From contig JACKOM010000015.1 in assembly GCA_024234265.1 (NCBI GenBank), positions 8,545 through 72,544 on the forward strand: 64,000 nucleotides of DNA, read 5' to 3'. The notes below the pieces were generated by a model, which did not search any database, was not told the DNA's origin, and saw only the letters and a program-made list of their open reading frames with translations. Every line of letters starts with the position of its first letter. Position 1 is the stretch's first letter. Below, piece by piece: positions 33,607 to 42,145 of this stretch. The translations under genes were made by a program, and so were the position numbers. This stretch comes from Oceanospirillaceae bacterium. Its GTDB lineage: Bacteria > Pseudomonadota > Gammaproteobacteria > Pseudomonadales > Oceanobacteraceae.

Positions 33607-34446
33607 ATGTATTACCGAGGCCGCTTTGCCCCCTCCCCCACGGGAGTGCTGCACTTAGGCTCGCTGGTCACTGCACTGGCGAGCTGGCTTGAAGCCCGCA
33701 CCCACAACGGCCAATGGCTGTTGCGTATCGAAGATTTAGACCCCCCCAGTGAAGACCCTGCCGCCAGTCTGCTGATACCCAAACAGCTTGAGGCCCACGG
33801 TCTTGTTTGGGATGGCCCCATTCGCTATCAAAGTCAGCACAGTGCCGATTACGAAGCCGCCCTTGCGCAACTTGCACAACATATTTTTCCCTGTGACTGC
33901 TCACGCAAAGAATTAAGTGCCAGCCAGGGCCTGCATATAAATCCCCTGCACACCCCACAGCCAGCCCTGCGCCCTGCGCCTGCGGGTACCGGATCAGGTG
34001 ATTCAATTTAACGATGCCTGCGTCGGGCACTATGGCCACAACCTGAAACACACAGTCAGGGGACTTTATTCTTAAACGTAAAGAAGGTTTATATGCCTAC
34101 CAGCTTGCGGTAGTGGTGGATGATGAATTGCAGGGTATTAATCACATAGTGCGTGGCAGCGATTTATTGGATAACACCCCAGGCAGATTTACCTGCAACA
34201 CTGCCTAGGTTTTCACACCCCACATTATGCGCACCTGCCCCTGGTGTTAAATGCCGCAGGGGCAAAAACTTTCCAAACAAAATTTAGCGCCGCCATTAAA
34301 CCTCGACACCTGTTTGGAAAATTTATGTTTTGCCGGGCAGTTTTAGGTTTACCGCCACACAAAGCAGACGACTTTACACACATAGCGGATTTTTAAAATT
34401 CGCCCTGCAACACTGGCAACTGCCGCGCTGGCAATACACAGCATAA
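33607..34446 (+). pseudogene. gluQ: Frameshifted glutamyl-Q tRNA(Asp) synthetase
   Basis: The start is intact: YRGRFAPSPTGVLHLGSLVTAL (class I HIGH-type motif) and LRIEDLDPPSE. The frame breaks near 33972 and continues in other frames: LRLRVPDQVIQFND, then GDFILKRKEGLYAYQLAVVVDDELQGI, RQIYLQHCLGFHTPHYAHLPLVLN, then LSKQNLAPPLNLD (KMSKS-like) and FALQHWQLPRWQY up to the TAA at 34444-34446. About five single-base indels (near 33972, 34052, 34178, 34272, 34395) separate the pieces. Reassembled length (~280 residues) is close to normal. The enzyme glutamylates queuosine of tRNA-Asp; it should be inactive here unless the indels are sequencing errors. Confidence 0.93.
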
Positions 34447-34526
34447 TCCGGCTAGTTCACAAACAAGCTGAACAGCGAAGAAATACCTGTTTGTGATGGC
34501 GCAAGATAAACGCTTGAAAAGCTGTG

Positions 34527-34860
34527 CCCGTAGCAGATACCAACCCCCACGATAGGCCGGATTTACATTGAAGATGCAGAGTTAAGCGACTTTTAAATCC
34601 CGTTTTTCTTTCTGGGAAGGGACTTCCCAGACCCATCCTTCGCTCACACTGCTGCTTGTTTCCGGTTTTTTATTCGCGCCATTACGCCCACGCGCCATGG
34701 GACGTCCTGTCCTGCTTCGCCGGCGCTTTGCTGGCCTCCCTGCCAGCGGCGGGCTATGGCACTTTAAAAAATCGGCGCAGCAAGTTCGCATGAGTGTTCT
34801 GAATCATCGCCGTGATAAATCTGCACAAATAAAAAACCGGCGCAGCAAGTGCGCATGAGT
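34527..34860 (-). repeat. ~350-bp structured dispersed repeat, copy 1 (inverted)
   Basis: Reads on the minus strand as a near-copy of 59035-59432. Shared parts include GCGAACTTGCTGCGCCG, the segment GGCGAAGCAGGACAGGACGT, AAGCAGCAGTGTGAGCGAAG and a TCTGGGAAG/CTTCCCAGA hairpin (34611-34631). A second hairpin GCTGGC/GCCAGC (34730-34747) is replaced by a different but paired stem in copy 2. The last part, GTTCTGAAT with TTGCTGCGCCG, is itself duplicated. Confidence 0.88.
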
Positions 34861-34893
34861 GTTCTGAATTAACCCAGAGATAATTTTGAAAAA

Positions 34894-34930
34894 TAAAAAG
34901 CCCTGAATAAATGTGTATTTTATTCAGGGC
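34894..34930 (-). terminator. Rho-independent terminator of the lipoprotein gene
   Basis: Stem GCCCTGAATAAA (34900) / TTTATTCAGGGC (34930), with A-run on the left giving a U-run on the minus-strand transcript. Confidence 0.85.
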
Positions 34931-34984
34931 CTCAGATTCGCCAGCTGCTGGGCAGCCGGCTTTTTAACAGCTTAAATGCAGGTA

Positions 34985-35839
34985 TTACATCCCCTGCGCA
35001 GGTGCTTCAGCGTCAAGCGCTTCACACACTTCACTGCCACTGGTCACAAAACAGAGGGTCACATCGGCGCCATCAAAGGTGATGGTCAGGGTATTACCGG
35101 ATTCATCGCTAATTTCCAGGGTGCCGGCGATAATAGTGCCATCTTCGCCAATGATCAGGGCAGAGGTGGTTTCCACTTCCACATAACCAAATTCGCCCGC
35201 ATAAATACGGCCATTCACTTCATAACCATCACCGGAACCTGTCACAGATAATTTCTCAGTACGGTACGTTTGACCGGAAATAATGTATTGCGAATCAAAG
35301 TTACATACAGGCTGAGCGCTATTCATTCCGGTGCAGCTAAAGGTTAACCCATCCATGCTCTGTGTGATGTCACCGTAAACAATACTGAAATTCTCATAGG
35401 TCATCTTCACGCTGTCGCCGTTATTACTCACCTCATAACGCACTTTACCCGTCGTCACTACACCACCGACATTACAATTGGTGAAGGTCAGCAACATATT
35501 GGTTTCTGAGCCACTGAAAACGGCAGAACCTGTATCACATAATTCCAAGTCAATGCTGGAACTAACGACCTTACTCGTGGCCTGCAAAACACTGCGCACC
35601 TGCGGTAGGGTATTTGGCGACTGAGCGGAGTTAGTCTGGGGTACACGACCTTGTGCATCTTTATCCATAATGGCATTGAGCACAGTTGCCGAAATACCGC
35701 TGCTGATATCTTCGGCATTATCGGTACTGAGCACGGCGGCAGAGTTATTCAGCGTGCTGCCGGAGCTGTCTGACGAGCCGCCACAGGCGGTTAATTGGCT
35801 GCCCAGCAGGGCCACCAGAATTAAAGAAAGAATACGCAT
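34985..35839 (-). CDS. Hypothetical lipoprotein
   Basis: A 284-residue protein with signal peptide and lipobox (LILVALLGSQLTACGG, lipid Cys at 19), followed by a Ser/Gly spacer. Repeated beta-strand segments rich in Thr, Ser, Val and Gly follow, with Cys pairs (LELCDTGSAVF, LLTFTNCNVGG, FSCTGMNSAQPVC). It looks like a surface or periplasmic beta-rich protein. No enzyme motif is visible. It is the first gene to the right of the broken gluQ, within the island that separates gluQ from cbrX. Confidence 0.75.
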   Translation of the reverse strand: MRILSLILVALLGSQLTACGGSSDSSGSTLNNSAAVLSTDNAEDISSGISATVLNAIMDKDAQGRVPQTNSAQSPNTLPQVRSVLQATSKVVSSSIDLELCDTGSAVFSGSETNMLLTFTNCNVGGVVTTGKVRYEVSNNGDSVKMTYENFSIVYGDITQSMDGLTFSCTGMNSAQPVCNFDSQYIISGQTYRTEKLSVTGSGDGYEVNGRIYAGEFGYVEVETTSALIIGEDGTIIAGTLEISDESGNTLTITFDGADVTLCFVTSGSEVCEALDAEAPAQGM

Positions 35840-36046
35840 GGGGATTATCCTTAAATGTTGTTGTCATCCTGCACCCTGCAGGTGTGCGCACCCTAACACA
35901 GCCATGGCGCAAACCCTATGGCAAAAACCTTACTTTTATCAGAACATCCCACCCCCTTAATTTGTTTGTGAAACAACGCAAATTCTTGGCAGCCAAGCCA
36001 CAAGCAGGTAACCTGCGCCCACCCGTTACAACAAAAATAAGAAATT

Positions 36047-36919
36047 ATGAAAGCTGATTTACTGACCCAGGTGGTATTACCCGCCGCATTATTTTTCATT
36101 ATGTTTGGCATGGGCCTGAGCCTGAAGGCACGGGATTTCAAACTGGTATTAACCCGCCCCAAAGCCATGGCCTTTGGTTTACTGGCACAAATGGTATTGT
36201 TACCCCTGCTCGGCGTAGCGGTATTACTGATATTTAATTTACCGCCGGAACTCGCCATGGGCCTGATGATTCTTGCCCTGTGCCCCGGTGGCACCACCTC
36301 GAATTTATTTACCTACCTGGCACGCGGTGATGTGGCCCTGTCGGTTTCCCTGACTGCCGTGGTCAGCCTGATTGCGCCTTTTACCATTCCCCTGCTTGCA
36401 CCCCTCGCCATGGGCTGGCTGATGGGTAACAGCCAGGCACTTGAACTGCCCTTTGTGCAAACCCTGCTGCAATTAATTGTGATTACCCTGCTGCCGGTAT
36501 TACTCGGCATGGTCTGCCACCATTTCTGGCCCAGGTTTGCCAGCCGCGCCGATAAACCGGTGAAAATACTCTCGGTGATATTTTTAGCCCTGATTATCCT
36601 CGGCATTATTCTTAAAAATAAAAGCCAGATGCCCGAATTCTTTATGCAAACCGGCCCGGCCACCATCACCCTGAACCTGCTGGCATTATTGCTGGGTTAT
36701 GGTCTGGCACGGGGCATACGCCTCAACCACAGCCAGAGCCGCGCCATCGGCCTTGAGGTAGGCATTCAGAACGGCACCACCGCCATCGTCATCGCCATGA
36801 GCATTCTGCAAAATAACCAGATGGCAATTGCACCCACTGTTTATTCCATCCTGATGTTTATCAGCGCAGGTTTATTTGCCTATTGGGTAAACCACAAAAA
36901 ACCGGGCCAGCCGGGCTGA
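36047..36919 (+). CDS. Bile acid:sodium symporter (BASS/SBF) family transporter
   Basis: A 290-residue membrane protein with nine to ten helices. The SBF signature FFIMFGMGLSLKARDF, LCPGGTTSNLFTYLARGDVALSVSLTAVVSLIAPFTIPLL (the crossover region) and GLEVGIQNGTTAIVIAMSIL near the end are all present. Family members take up organic anions with sodium; the bacterial substrate is usually unknown (pantoate, steroids and amines have been seen in homologues). A terminator follows. Confidence 0.92.
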   Translation: MKADLLTQVVLPAALFFIMFGMGLSLKARDFKLVLTRPKAMAFGLLAQMVLLPLLGVAVLLIFNLPPELAMGLMILALCPGGTTSNLFTYLARGDVALSVSLTAVVSLIAPFTIPLLAPLAMGWLMGNSQALELPFVQTLLQLIVITLLPVLLGMVCHHFWPRFASRADKPVKILSVIFLALIILGIILKNKSQMPEFFMQTGPATITLNLLALLLGYGLARGIRLNHSQSRAIGLEVGIQNGTTAIVIAMSILQNNQMAIAPTVYSILMFISAGLFAYWVNHKKPGQPG

Positions 36920-36930
36920 AAATAACCACC

Positions 36931-36959
36931 ATTAAAAAGCCCGTAGTGGGCTTTTTAAT
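36931..36959. terminator. Rho-independent terminator
   Basis: Hairpin ATTAAAAAGCCC / GGGCTTTTTAAT between the convergent transporter and RAYT genes; symmetric A and T runs make it bidirectional. Confidence 0.88.
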
Positions 36960-36962
36960 GTC

Positions 36963-37973
36963 TCACGCCGCAAATAAATAACGGCATGCAGTAACGCCGC
37001 GGATACGCTGCAACACCTTACCCTGACTGAAATGTTCAATACTGTTTTGCAGATTTTCCGCATTGCCCACCCAGGCGGTGAAATGCTCACCAAAATGCTG
37101 GCTGAGGTTAAGCCATTTTTCTGCATTGATTCCCAAACGGCCTAAAATGGGCGGCAGGTTTTTATCCATACTACCCTTTTTGCTGCTGCGGATTTGCCGC
37201 CCAGTCCAATCCACTAATTCAAGATAATCGGTTAAACGGAACGGAATCCCCTCCGGCATATTCTGGCGAACATATCCGGCAAAGGGCTGTAAATCTTTTG
37301 GCTGTTGTTGCGGGTGATTGGGATTATGTGCACTTTTGGCTTTTTCACAGCGTTTTTTTACCGATGTAAAATCGGATTTTTCCGGGGTTTTGGCCATTTG
37401 TGCGCGAATAGGGTTTAAATCCACATAAGCCATACAAGCTGCCAGGGCTTTTTCATCCAATAACGCCTGGGATTTAAAACGCCCCTCCCAAAAATGGCCG
37501 GTGCAGCCATCTTCTTCATTAGCTTTACGCGCAATGCTTTCATTTAAGCGGCGCATAAACCAACTGACTGACATTAAACGCTCACGCCACAAATTGGCAT
37601 ATTTTTCCACCGCATCTAATTCGGCCGGAATAAGGGTTTCGCCCTGCAAATAACGCTGCGTAATTAAATTGCCTTTATAAAGGCTGTGCCAGCGTTCAAT
37701 AACTTCGTGGTTTGGCCAGTTTTTCGCGCGTAATTCATTGATATGTAAAACCACATGAAAATGATTCGACATAACCGCATACGCGGCAATATCAACGGCA
37801 AACACCCTGCTTTGTTGAATTAATAATTCTTCTATCCAGGCGCGCCTGTGTTCAAAACACTGGCCGCTGTGTTGGTCGGTACCACATAAAAATGCGCGGC
37901 GTACGCAGCGTGAAACGCAGTGGTAATAGGGTGTAGCGGCGAGAGATACCAGTTCCTTCCTTGGTTTTGGCAT
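36963..37973 (-). CDS. REP-associated tyrosine transposase (RAYT), Y1_Tnp family
   Basis: A 336-residue IS200-like single-strand nuclease/transposase. The HUH motif is HFHVVLHI (residues ~75-80); YYHCVSRCVRRAFLCG is the typical opening, and CTGHFWEGRFKSQALLDEKALAACMAYVDLNPIRAQMA is the RAYT hallmark with its Tyr. It nicks and joins single-stranded DNA at REP-like hairpins. The start at 37973 (MPKPRKEL) matches the family. Immediately upstream is a cluster of ATGACTGTCCATGTAGTT repeats, the probable substrate. The ORF looks intact. Confidence 0.92.
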   Translation of the reverse strand: MPKPRKELVSLAATPYYHCVSRCVRRAFLCGTDQHSGQCFEHRRAWIEELLIQQSRVFAVDIAAYAVMSNHFHVVLHINELRAKNWPNHEVIERWHSLYKGNLITQRYLQGETLIPAELDAVEKYANLWRERLMSVSWFMRRLNESIARKANEEDGCTGHFWEGRFKSQALLDEKALAACMAYVDLNPIRAQMAKTPEKSDFTSVKKRCEKAKSAHNPNHPQQQPKDLQPFAGYVRQNMPEGIPFRLTDYLELVDWTGRQIRSSKKGSMDKNLPPILGRLGINAEKWLNLSQHFGEHFTAWVGNAENLQNSIEHFSQGKVLQRIRGVTACRYLFAA

Positions 37974-38007
37974 AATCGGCTCCGACTGTGGGTGCCGACA
38001 AAGCATA

Positions 38008-38228
38008 GCCCTAAACAGGCAAAGTGGTATCAGGCATTTTTCTTATCATGACTGTCCATGTAGTTTTTTGTTCTGTAAAATTTCTTATCATGACTGTCCA
38101 TGTAAGTTATGTAGTTACGTTATATTGACTGTCCATGTAGTTATTATCATGACTGTCCATGTAGTTATTGCCCTAAACAGGCAAAGTGGTATCAGGCATT
38201 TTTCTTATCATGACTGTCCATGTAGTTT
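38008..38228. repeat. Cluster of five ATGACTGTCCATGTAGTT repeats with a 59-bp direct duplication
   Basis: Repeat copies start at 38048, 38090, 38125 (first base T), 38149 and 38210, with irregular spacing (42, 35, 24, 61). The segment 38008-38066 is duplicated exactly at 38170-38228. Each copy contains the imperfect palindrome CATGACTGTCCATG followed by TAG(TT). It begins 35 bases upstream of the RAYT start codon. Confidence 0.93.
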
Positions 38229-38241
38229 CTGTTTGGCTCCT

Positions 38242-38625
38242 TTATTTGTTCGCCTTATTTGTTGTATCCATGTAAGCCCCTATTCTTCCCGCCAAAACAA
38301 TAACCGTTCTAACCCGAGAAAAATCTTTTACCTTGTTTAAGTATGATCTTATCTCATATAAAAAAAAATGCCTTTCATTCCAATTAGAAACCTCCATAAC
38401 ATTTGTTGGCAAATTATGAATTAACTGTGCTTCTGCAGAGGCAACCTCAAAGCTACCATTTAAAATATCTTCTTTAATATTATTCAAACAAAAAATAATT
38501 AAATCCGAGAAAGCAGAACCCCAATCATCAACAGAAGCCTCAATAGAACTTAATAGAAACTCTTCTTTTTCAGAAAAGTGTGATGCTTTTAATTTATTTC
38601 TTAAAATAGAAAGTTCCAAACTCAC
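38242..38625 (-). CDS. Hypothetical AT-rich gene, possible orphan immunity protein
   Basis: A 127-residue acidic, helical protein (SFSEKEEFLLSSIEASVDDWGSAFSDLIIFCLNN; FFLYEIRSYLNKVKDFSRVRT) with no recognised domain. The GTG start at 38625 has GGGG about 11 bases upstream. Base composition is much more AT-rich than the chromosome around it, indicating transfer. It lies on the same strand and downstream of the decayed RHS module A, between two repeat clusters. An immunity role is only inferred from that position. Confidence 0.55.
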   Translation of the reverse strand: MSLELSILRNKLKASHFSEKEEFLLSSIEASVDDWGSAFSDLIIFCLNNIKEDILNGSFEVASAEAQLIHNLPTNVMEVSNWNERHFFLYEIRSYLNKVKDFSRVRTVIVLAGRIGAYMDTTNKANK

Positions 38626-39658
38626 AACTTAAAACCCCGCATCAAACATACGTTATATTGACTGTCCATGTAAGTTACTGTCCATGTGTTATTACAGGCT
38701 CATGTAAGTTATGTAGTTACGTTATATTGACTGTCCATGTAGTTACGTTCAGAAAATCATCAGGCGTTTTTCTTAGGATGACTGTCTCCATAATTCTGTT
38801 CTTATCTTGACTGTCCATGTAGTTGCATGTAGTTGTGCCAAAGCGGAGAATCACCCTTCACATTGTTTTCAGGCTCACTTACTTAATAATGAAATTTTCT
38901 CCTCTTCTTCAACAAATTAACTTATCAACCATCGGCTGTCGAGGAACATTAACTGAGTTAACTCCACACCAATTCGCTCATTCCTCACGTCCCAGAGTCA
39001 CTTCAATGATCTTAAACCATCATCTTAATCTTGTTATTCCTTCACAACTCGTTTAAAAGATTGGTCTGTTCCATTTGCCAACCAACTGTATTCAAAAGGG
39101 TATGCGGCAGAATGATATTCAGTTTTATCACCACCTGATTTGTGTAATCGGTTCCACTGCTCCCATACTGACTATAATCGTAGATTTTTTTCTTATCATG
39201 ACTGTCCATGTAGTATCCTCTAAACTGAATCCACAGTGACTTCAAACCCCAAACTCGGCTTGCTTCTGGTCAGTAATCATACGCCTTATGGATATCTACT
39301 TTGCGGAACATCCACAGCTAACAAAATCATTTTCACTATCTGATTTCTAGAACAGCCCGATTTTCAATGGGATTCCAATATTTTTAAAGTCAGTTCAGGT
39401 ATAGATTTATTTAAAAGTATTCGATAAGTTGAGGGCCTGCCGCATAGAAACAGCCTCAAACCACAAACCAGCATTTTTTTCCGGACAAATACAACATCCT
39501 CAAAACTAACCCCTTTCGCATAAAGGGAGTATTTCGAATACGACAACGGTCATTAGAAATCTTTTCTGCCCACACTGACTCACTTTCATAACCGTGCCAT
39601 TGATTTTAAGAAAAACACCACCTTTACTAAAGGCAGTGTTTTTCTTTTCCTAATTCAT
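38626..39658. other. Decayed AT-rich region with scattered ACTGTCCATGTAGTT repeats
   Basis: No intact gene is supported. Repeat copies lie at 38658, 38677 (truncated), 38727, 38778 (degenerate), 38807 and 39198. Short minus-strand frames at 39042-39245 and 39364-39546 look like fragments of one or more eroded genes; the copy at 39198 sits inside such a frame. GTGCCAAAGCGGAG at 38833 also occurs in the module tails at 41402 and 44017. Confidence 0.6.
39608..39646 (-). terminator. Terminator-like hairpin after RHS module A
   Basis: Perfect stem AAGAAAAACAC / GTGTTTTTCTT with an inner CCTTTA/TAAAGG, 13 bases beyond the module A stop codon. Confidence 0.75.
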
Positions 39659-40782
39659 TTAACCCCCACCATTCAGGTAATCCAAATACTTGGTGGTTTT
39701 AGTTCCTTTATCAAGGTTACAAGTCTGACAAGTATTTTGAGCGTTATCCAACGTATTGTTACCGCCCTTGATTTAGGATCTGCATGATCTATGTGAACGT
39801 TGAGGTGTGGCCCTTTAGTTCTTAACGTATCGACGCCGCAGAACACACAAGTATTTCCAGACTCTTCTGGCTGCATCTTTAACACTTTCAGGAAGTTTTG
39901 CCAGCTCCAGGGCCACCAGATGAGCCAACCTTAGGGCCTACTCTGTTTGCAACATCAACCTCGCCGTAACAGTCTTCTGCGCATCGCGCACATCATCCAG
40001 ATACTCAGGCCCTTGTCTACGGCCTTCACGCCGTCTTTAACATCCCCCACACTGACAGGAAATGCTTCCGACAAAAGCTCCAAACCCGCCACCAGTTTGT
40101 CCATCGAACTGGCATTGGGGTCTAACAGGGTACGGGTGTTATCCACCACATCAGCAAATGTCGCGGCAAGATCACCACCGTGATAAATAAATTTCGCCGC
40201 TTTTGTCCAAACACTTTTGCCCGTTGGGTCAGTCATCACCAGCGGACTATTGCCCGCATACTGATACAAATTGCACTCCACCACGCTCTGCACACATTTT
40301 TCCGGTGCGGTGGCAAATAACGGGTCGGGGCTGATAAAACGCGCGCTGAGCGGGTCGTAATAACGCGCTTCAAAATAATAAAGCCCGCTTAAATCCTGCT
40401 CTTTGGCGCTGAAGCTGTAGGGTTTAGTTTGTTGCTCGCCAAGCGGGGCTCCGTAGGGGCGGTAACGGCTGCGTTGATTCACACTGCCATCGCTGCGGGT
40501 TTCCAGCAGCACGCTGCCTAAGTGGTCGCTGTGCTGGAAATACATTTCGCACCCTTTAGCACCACACAGGCCATAATCCTGGGCCAGGGTTTGGGCGCGG
40601 GGGCTTAATAACCAATAAATCTGGCCGGGTTGCAGCTGGGCCAAACTGCCACCCTGGCCTTTTACCCAGTAATACCAGCGCTGCTCTGCCTGGCTGAAAT
40701 ACCAGATGCTGCTCAGGGGGTTGTTTTTAACGTAATCCGCCGTGGCCACCGGCGCACTGATGGGTAATACGCTCTGGTTCCA
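39659..40782 (-). pseudogene. RHS module A: core fragment plus HNH nuclease tip, frameshifted
   Basis: The minus-strand frame carries the RHS-associated core: YFQHSDHLGSVLLETRSDG, RSRYRPYGAPLGE, LYYFEARYYDPLSARFISPDPLF, LYQYAGNSPLVMTDPTG. A tip follows, broken by at least three single-base shifts. The pieces GEVDVANRVGPKVGSSGGPGAGK, CVFCGVDTLRTKGPHLNVHIDHADPKSR and NTLDNAQNTCQTCNLDKGTKTTKYLDYLN reconstruct an HNH endonuclease (HIDHADPKSRGG...N; two CxxC). RHS tips are delivered toxins, here a DNase. The N-terminus is cut off by IS110 sequence. No immunity gene follows directly. Confidence 0.88.
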
Positions 40783-41155
40783 ACCGGCCTGCAAAGCATT
40801 CCCGGTATTGGTCCTCATATTGCCAGCGCCATTGTTTCGTCTATCGGCAAGGGACATTCATTTGAAAGTGCCCGTTGTTTTGCAGTTTGGACAGGATTGA
40901 CACCCATACAAAAAGCCAGTGGTTTTAAATCGGTTATGTCGGCATCACAAGCGGGGATGGGTATATTAGAAAATTGCTTGTAAGCCGCACGGCATACCGT
41001 TTTATGGGCAAAACGGAATCCTGATAAAAATTAGGCCATTGATTAACCAGATTATGCAGCGCCGGGCATGCAAAAGGTACGGTTGCGGTGGCAACAAGCT
41101 GGCAAGAATTAGTTGGATTCTGTTACAGCGCGAGCAGGAATTTAAAGTTTTGTAA
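40783..41155 (+). pseudogene. IS110-family transposase C-terminal fragment, copy A (indel-ridden)
   Basis: Plus-strand codons read LQSIPGIGPHIASAIV and FAVWTGLTPIQKASGFKSVM, the helix-hairpin-helix and C-terminal domain of IS110/IS116/IS902 transposases. Relative to copy B it shows about nine losses of one or two bases and no substitutions in the compared stretch. The N-terminal RuvC-like part is absent. It runs antisense to the RHS module. Confidence 0.88.
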
Positions 41156-41461
41156 TAAATTTTGCAGGAATTGTCTCATCAGGTAGTCGTTAAATTGATG
41201 AAATAAACGGGGTAATCCGCCCTTCCCAGAACCTGGATTGGACACGATCAATCAGATCGGATGACTGTTTTAGGTGGGAAGGTGCGGATCTCATCAGGGC
41301 TGCGGATTAAATCCGATCAGAAGCCGGATATATGTCAGTACTACCACCGCATCTAAAACGACAATGATGGGAAAAATACAGGTTAATCAGGGGTATTAAT
41401 GGTGCCAAAGCGGAGTATTGCCTTGACACCGAGGGGAGCGTCTATATATGTCCATGTAGTT
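41156..41461. repeat. Module tail A: 300-bp non-coding segment, identical to 43774-44077
   Basis: The tail follows the IS110 fragment and contains palindromes (CGGATTAAATCCG; CGATCAATCAGATCG). It ends in GGTGCCAAAGCGGAG and TATATGTCCATGTAGTT, a member of the repeat family around the RAYT. By position it could be the non-coding end of an IS1111-type element, where the bridge RNA would lie. Confidence 0.85.
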
Positions 41462-41488
41462 CCGGTCTGTTGTGATAGCTTATCAGGG

Positions 41489-42145
41489 CTAGGTGATAAG
41501 GTTGCCGGTTGGTAAACTGGCGACACGATGAGCATCGATTTCAGCAGCCAAAACACCTGCTAAAGCTTCACGATTTCGTGCCGCAAGCTCTACTCGTTCC
41601 ACCCAAGATGAAACTCCGCCAAACTTATCTGTAACAAAAGCGGGCCAAGATTTCAAAGCTGCTTCTGCATCGCGAAGCGCTTTTGTGTAGTCTTTGCCAG
41701 CCCAAGCATGCAGTAAAACTCTGTCCTCCATAACTGCTGGCCAGTAGGGCGTTTGTTGCTGCCCCAACCACTTGTCGCAGGCAACATCGAATTCTACGAC
41801 TCCGAAGTCGAAATCGAAGGGCAATAAGGCCAAAGCCCGCATCTTAGCGGCAGCCTCAGGCAATTTTTTCTCGTGGAACTTGGTTGAAATTGCAGCATCG
41901 GTGCCGTTAGGAGCCTTTAGTTGAACAGCCAACGATAAGCTAACCGTCGGGAACTGCCTTAATAGGCAGTGGTAATGAAAGGTGGGCTTGTAGATGTCAC
42001 CCGACGAAGACCGGTTGAGGCATAAGCCCACGAGCAGAGGGCCGCACCTCCGCATTAGATGGAGCGGCTTGTATATTCCCAGACTTGGGAAGTGGTTTTG
42101 CCAATCTTGAGTGATTGACTTTGCCTGCACTGCTGTGATCTTCAT
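41489..42145 (-). CDS. Putative immunity protein of RHS module B
   Basis: A 218-residue protein starting within the stop of the toxin (TAATG overlap at 42145), the classic toxin-immunity arrangement. No recognised domain. The sequence includes KLPEAAAKMRALALLPFDFDFGVVEFDVACDKWLGQQQTPYWPAVMEDRVLLHAWAGKDY; acidic and aromatic residues are frequent, as in immunity proteins that block an active site. The function is inferred from position only. It ends 28 bases before the module tail A. Confidence 0.72.
   Translation of the reverse strand: MKITAVQAKSITQDWQNHFPSLGIYKPLHLMRRCGPLLVGLCLNRSSSGDIYKPTFHYHCLLRQFPTVSLSLAVQLKAPNGTDAAISTKFHEKKLPEAAAKMRALALLPFDFDFGVVEFDVACDKWLGQQQTPYWPAVMEDRVLLHAWAGKDYTKALRDAEAALKSWPAFVTDKFGGVSSWVERVELAARNREALAGVLAAEIDAHRVASLPTGNLIT

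Noticed and set aside
34582..34791. Conserved ~70-residue ORF in the dispersed repeat (also 59155-59367)
   Set aside because: The ORF spans a hairpin whose two arms are swapped between copies, which changes residues freely; conservation follows structure rather than protein. Kept as a repeat, not a CDS.
38048..38228. CRISPR array
   Set aside because: Intervals between ATGACTGTCCATGTAGTT copies are 42, 35, 24 and 61 bases, spacers include a duplicated 59-bp block, and no cas gene is present.
38068..38340. Plus-strand ORF with MTVHVV-like repeats
   Set aside because: It is the translation of the ACTGTCCATGTAG repeats running across the RAYT upstream region.
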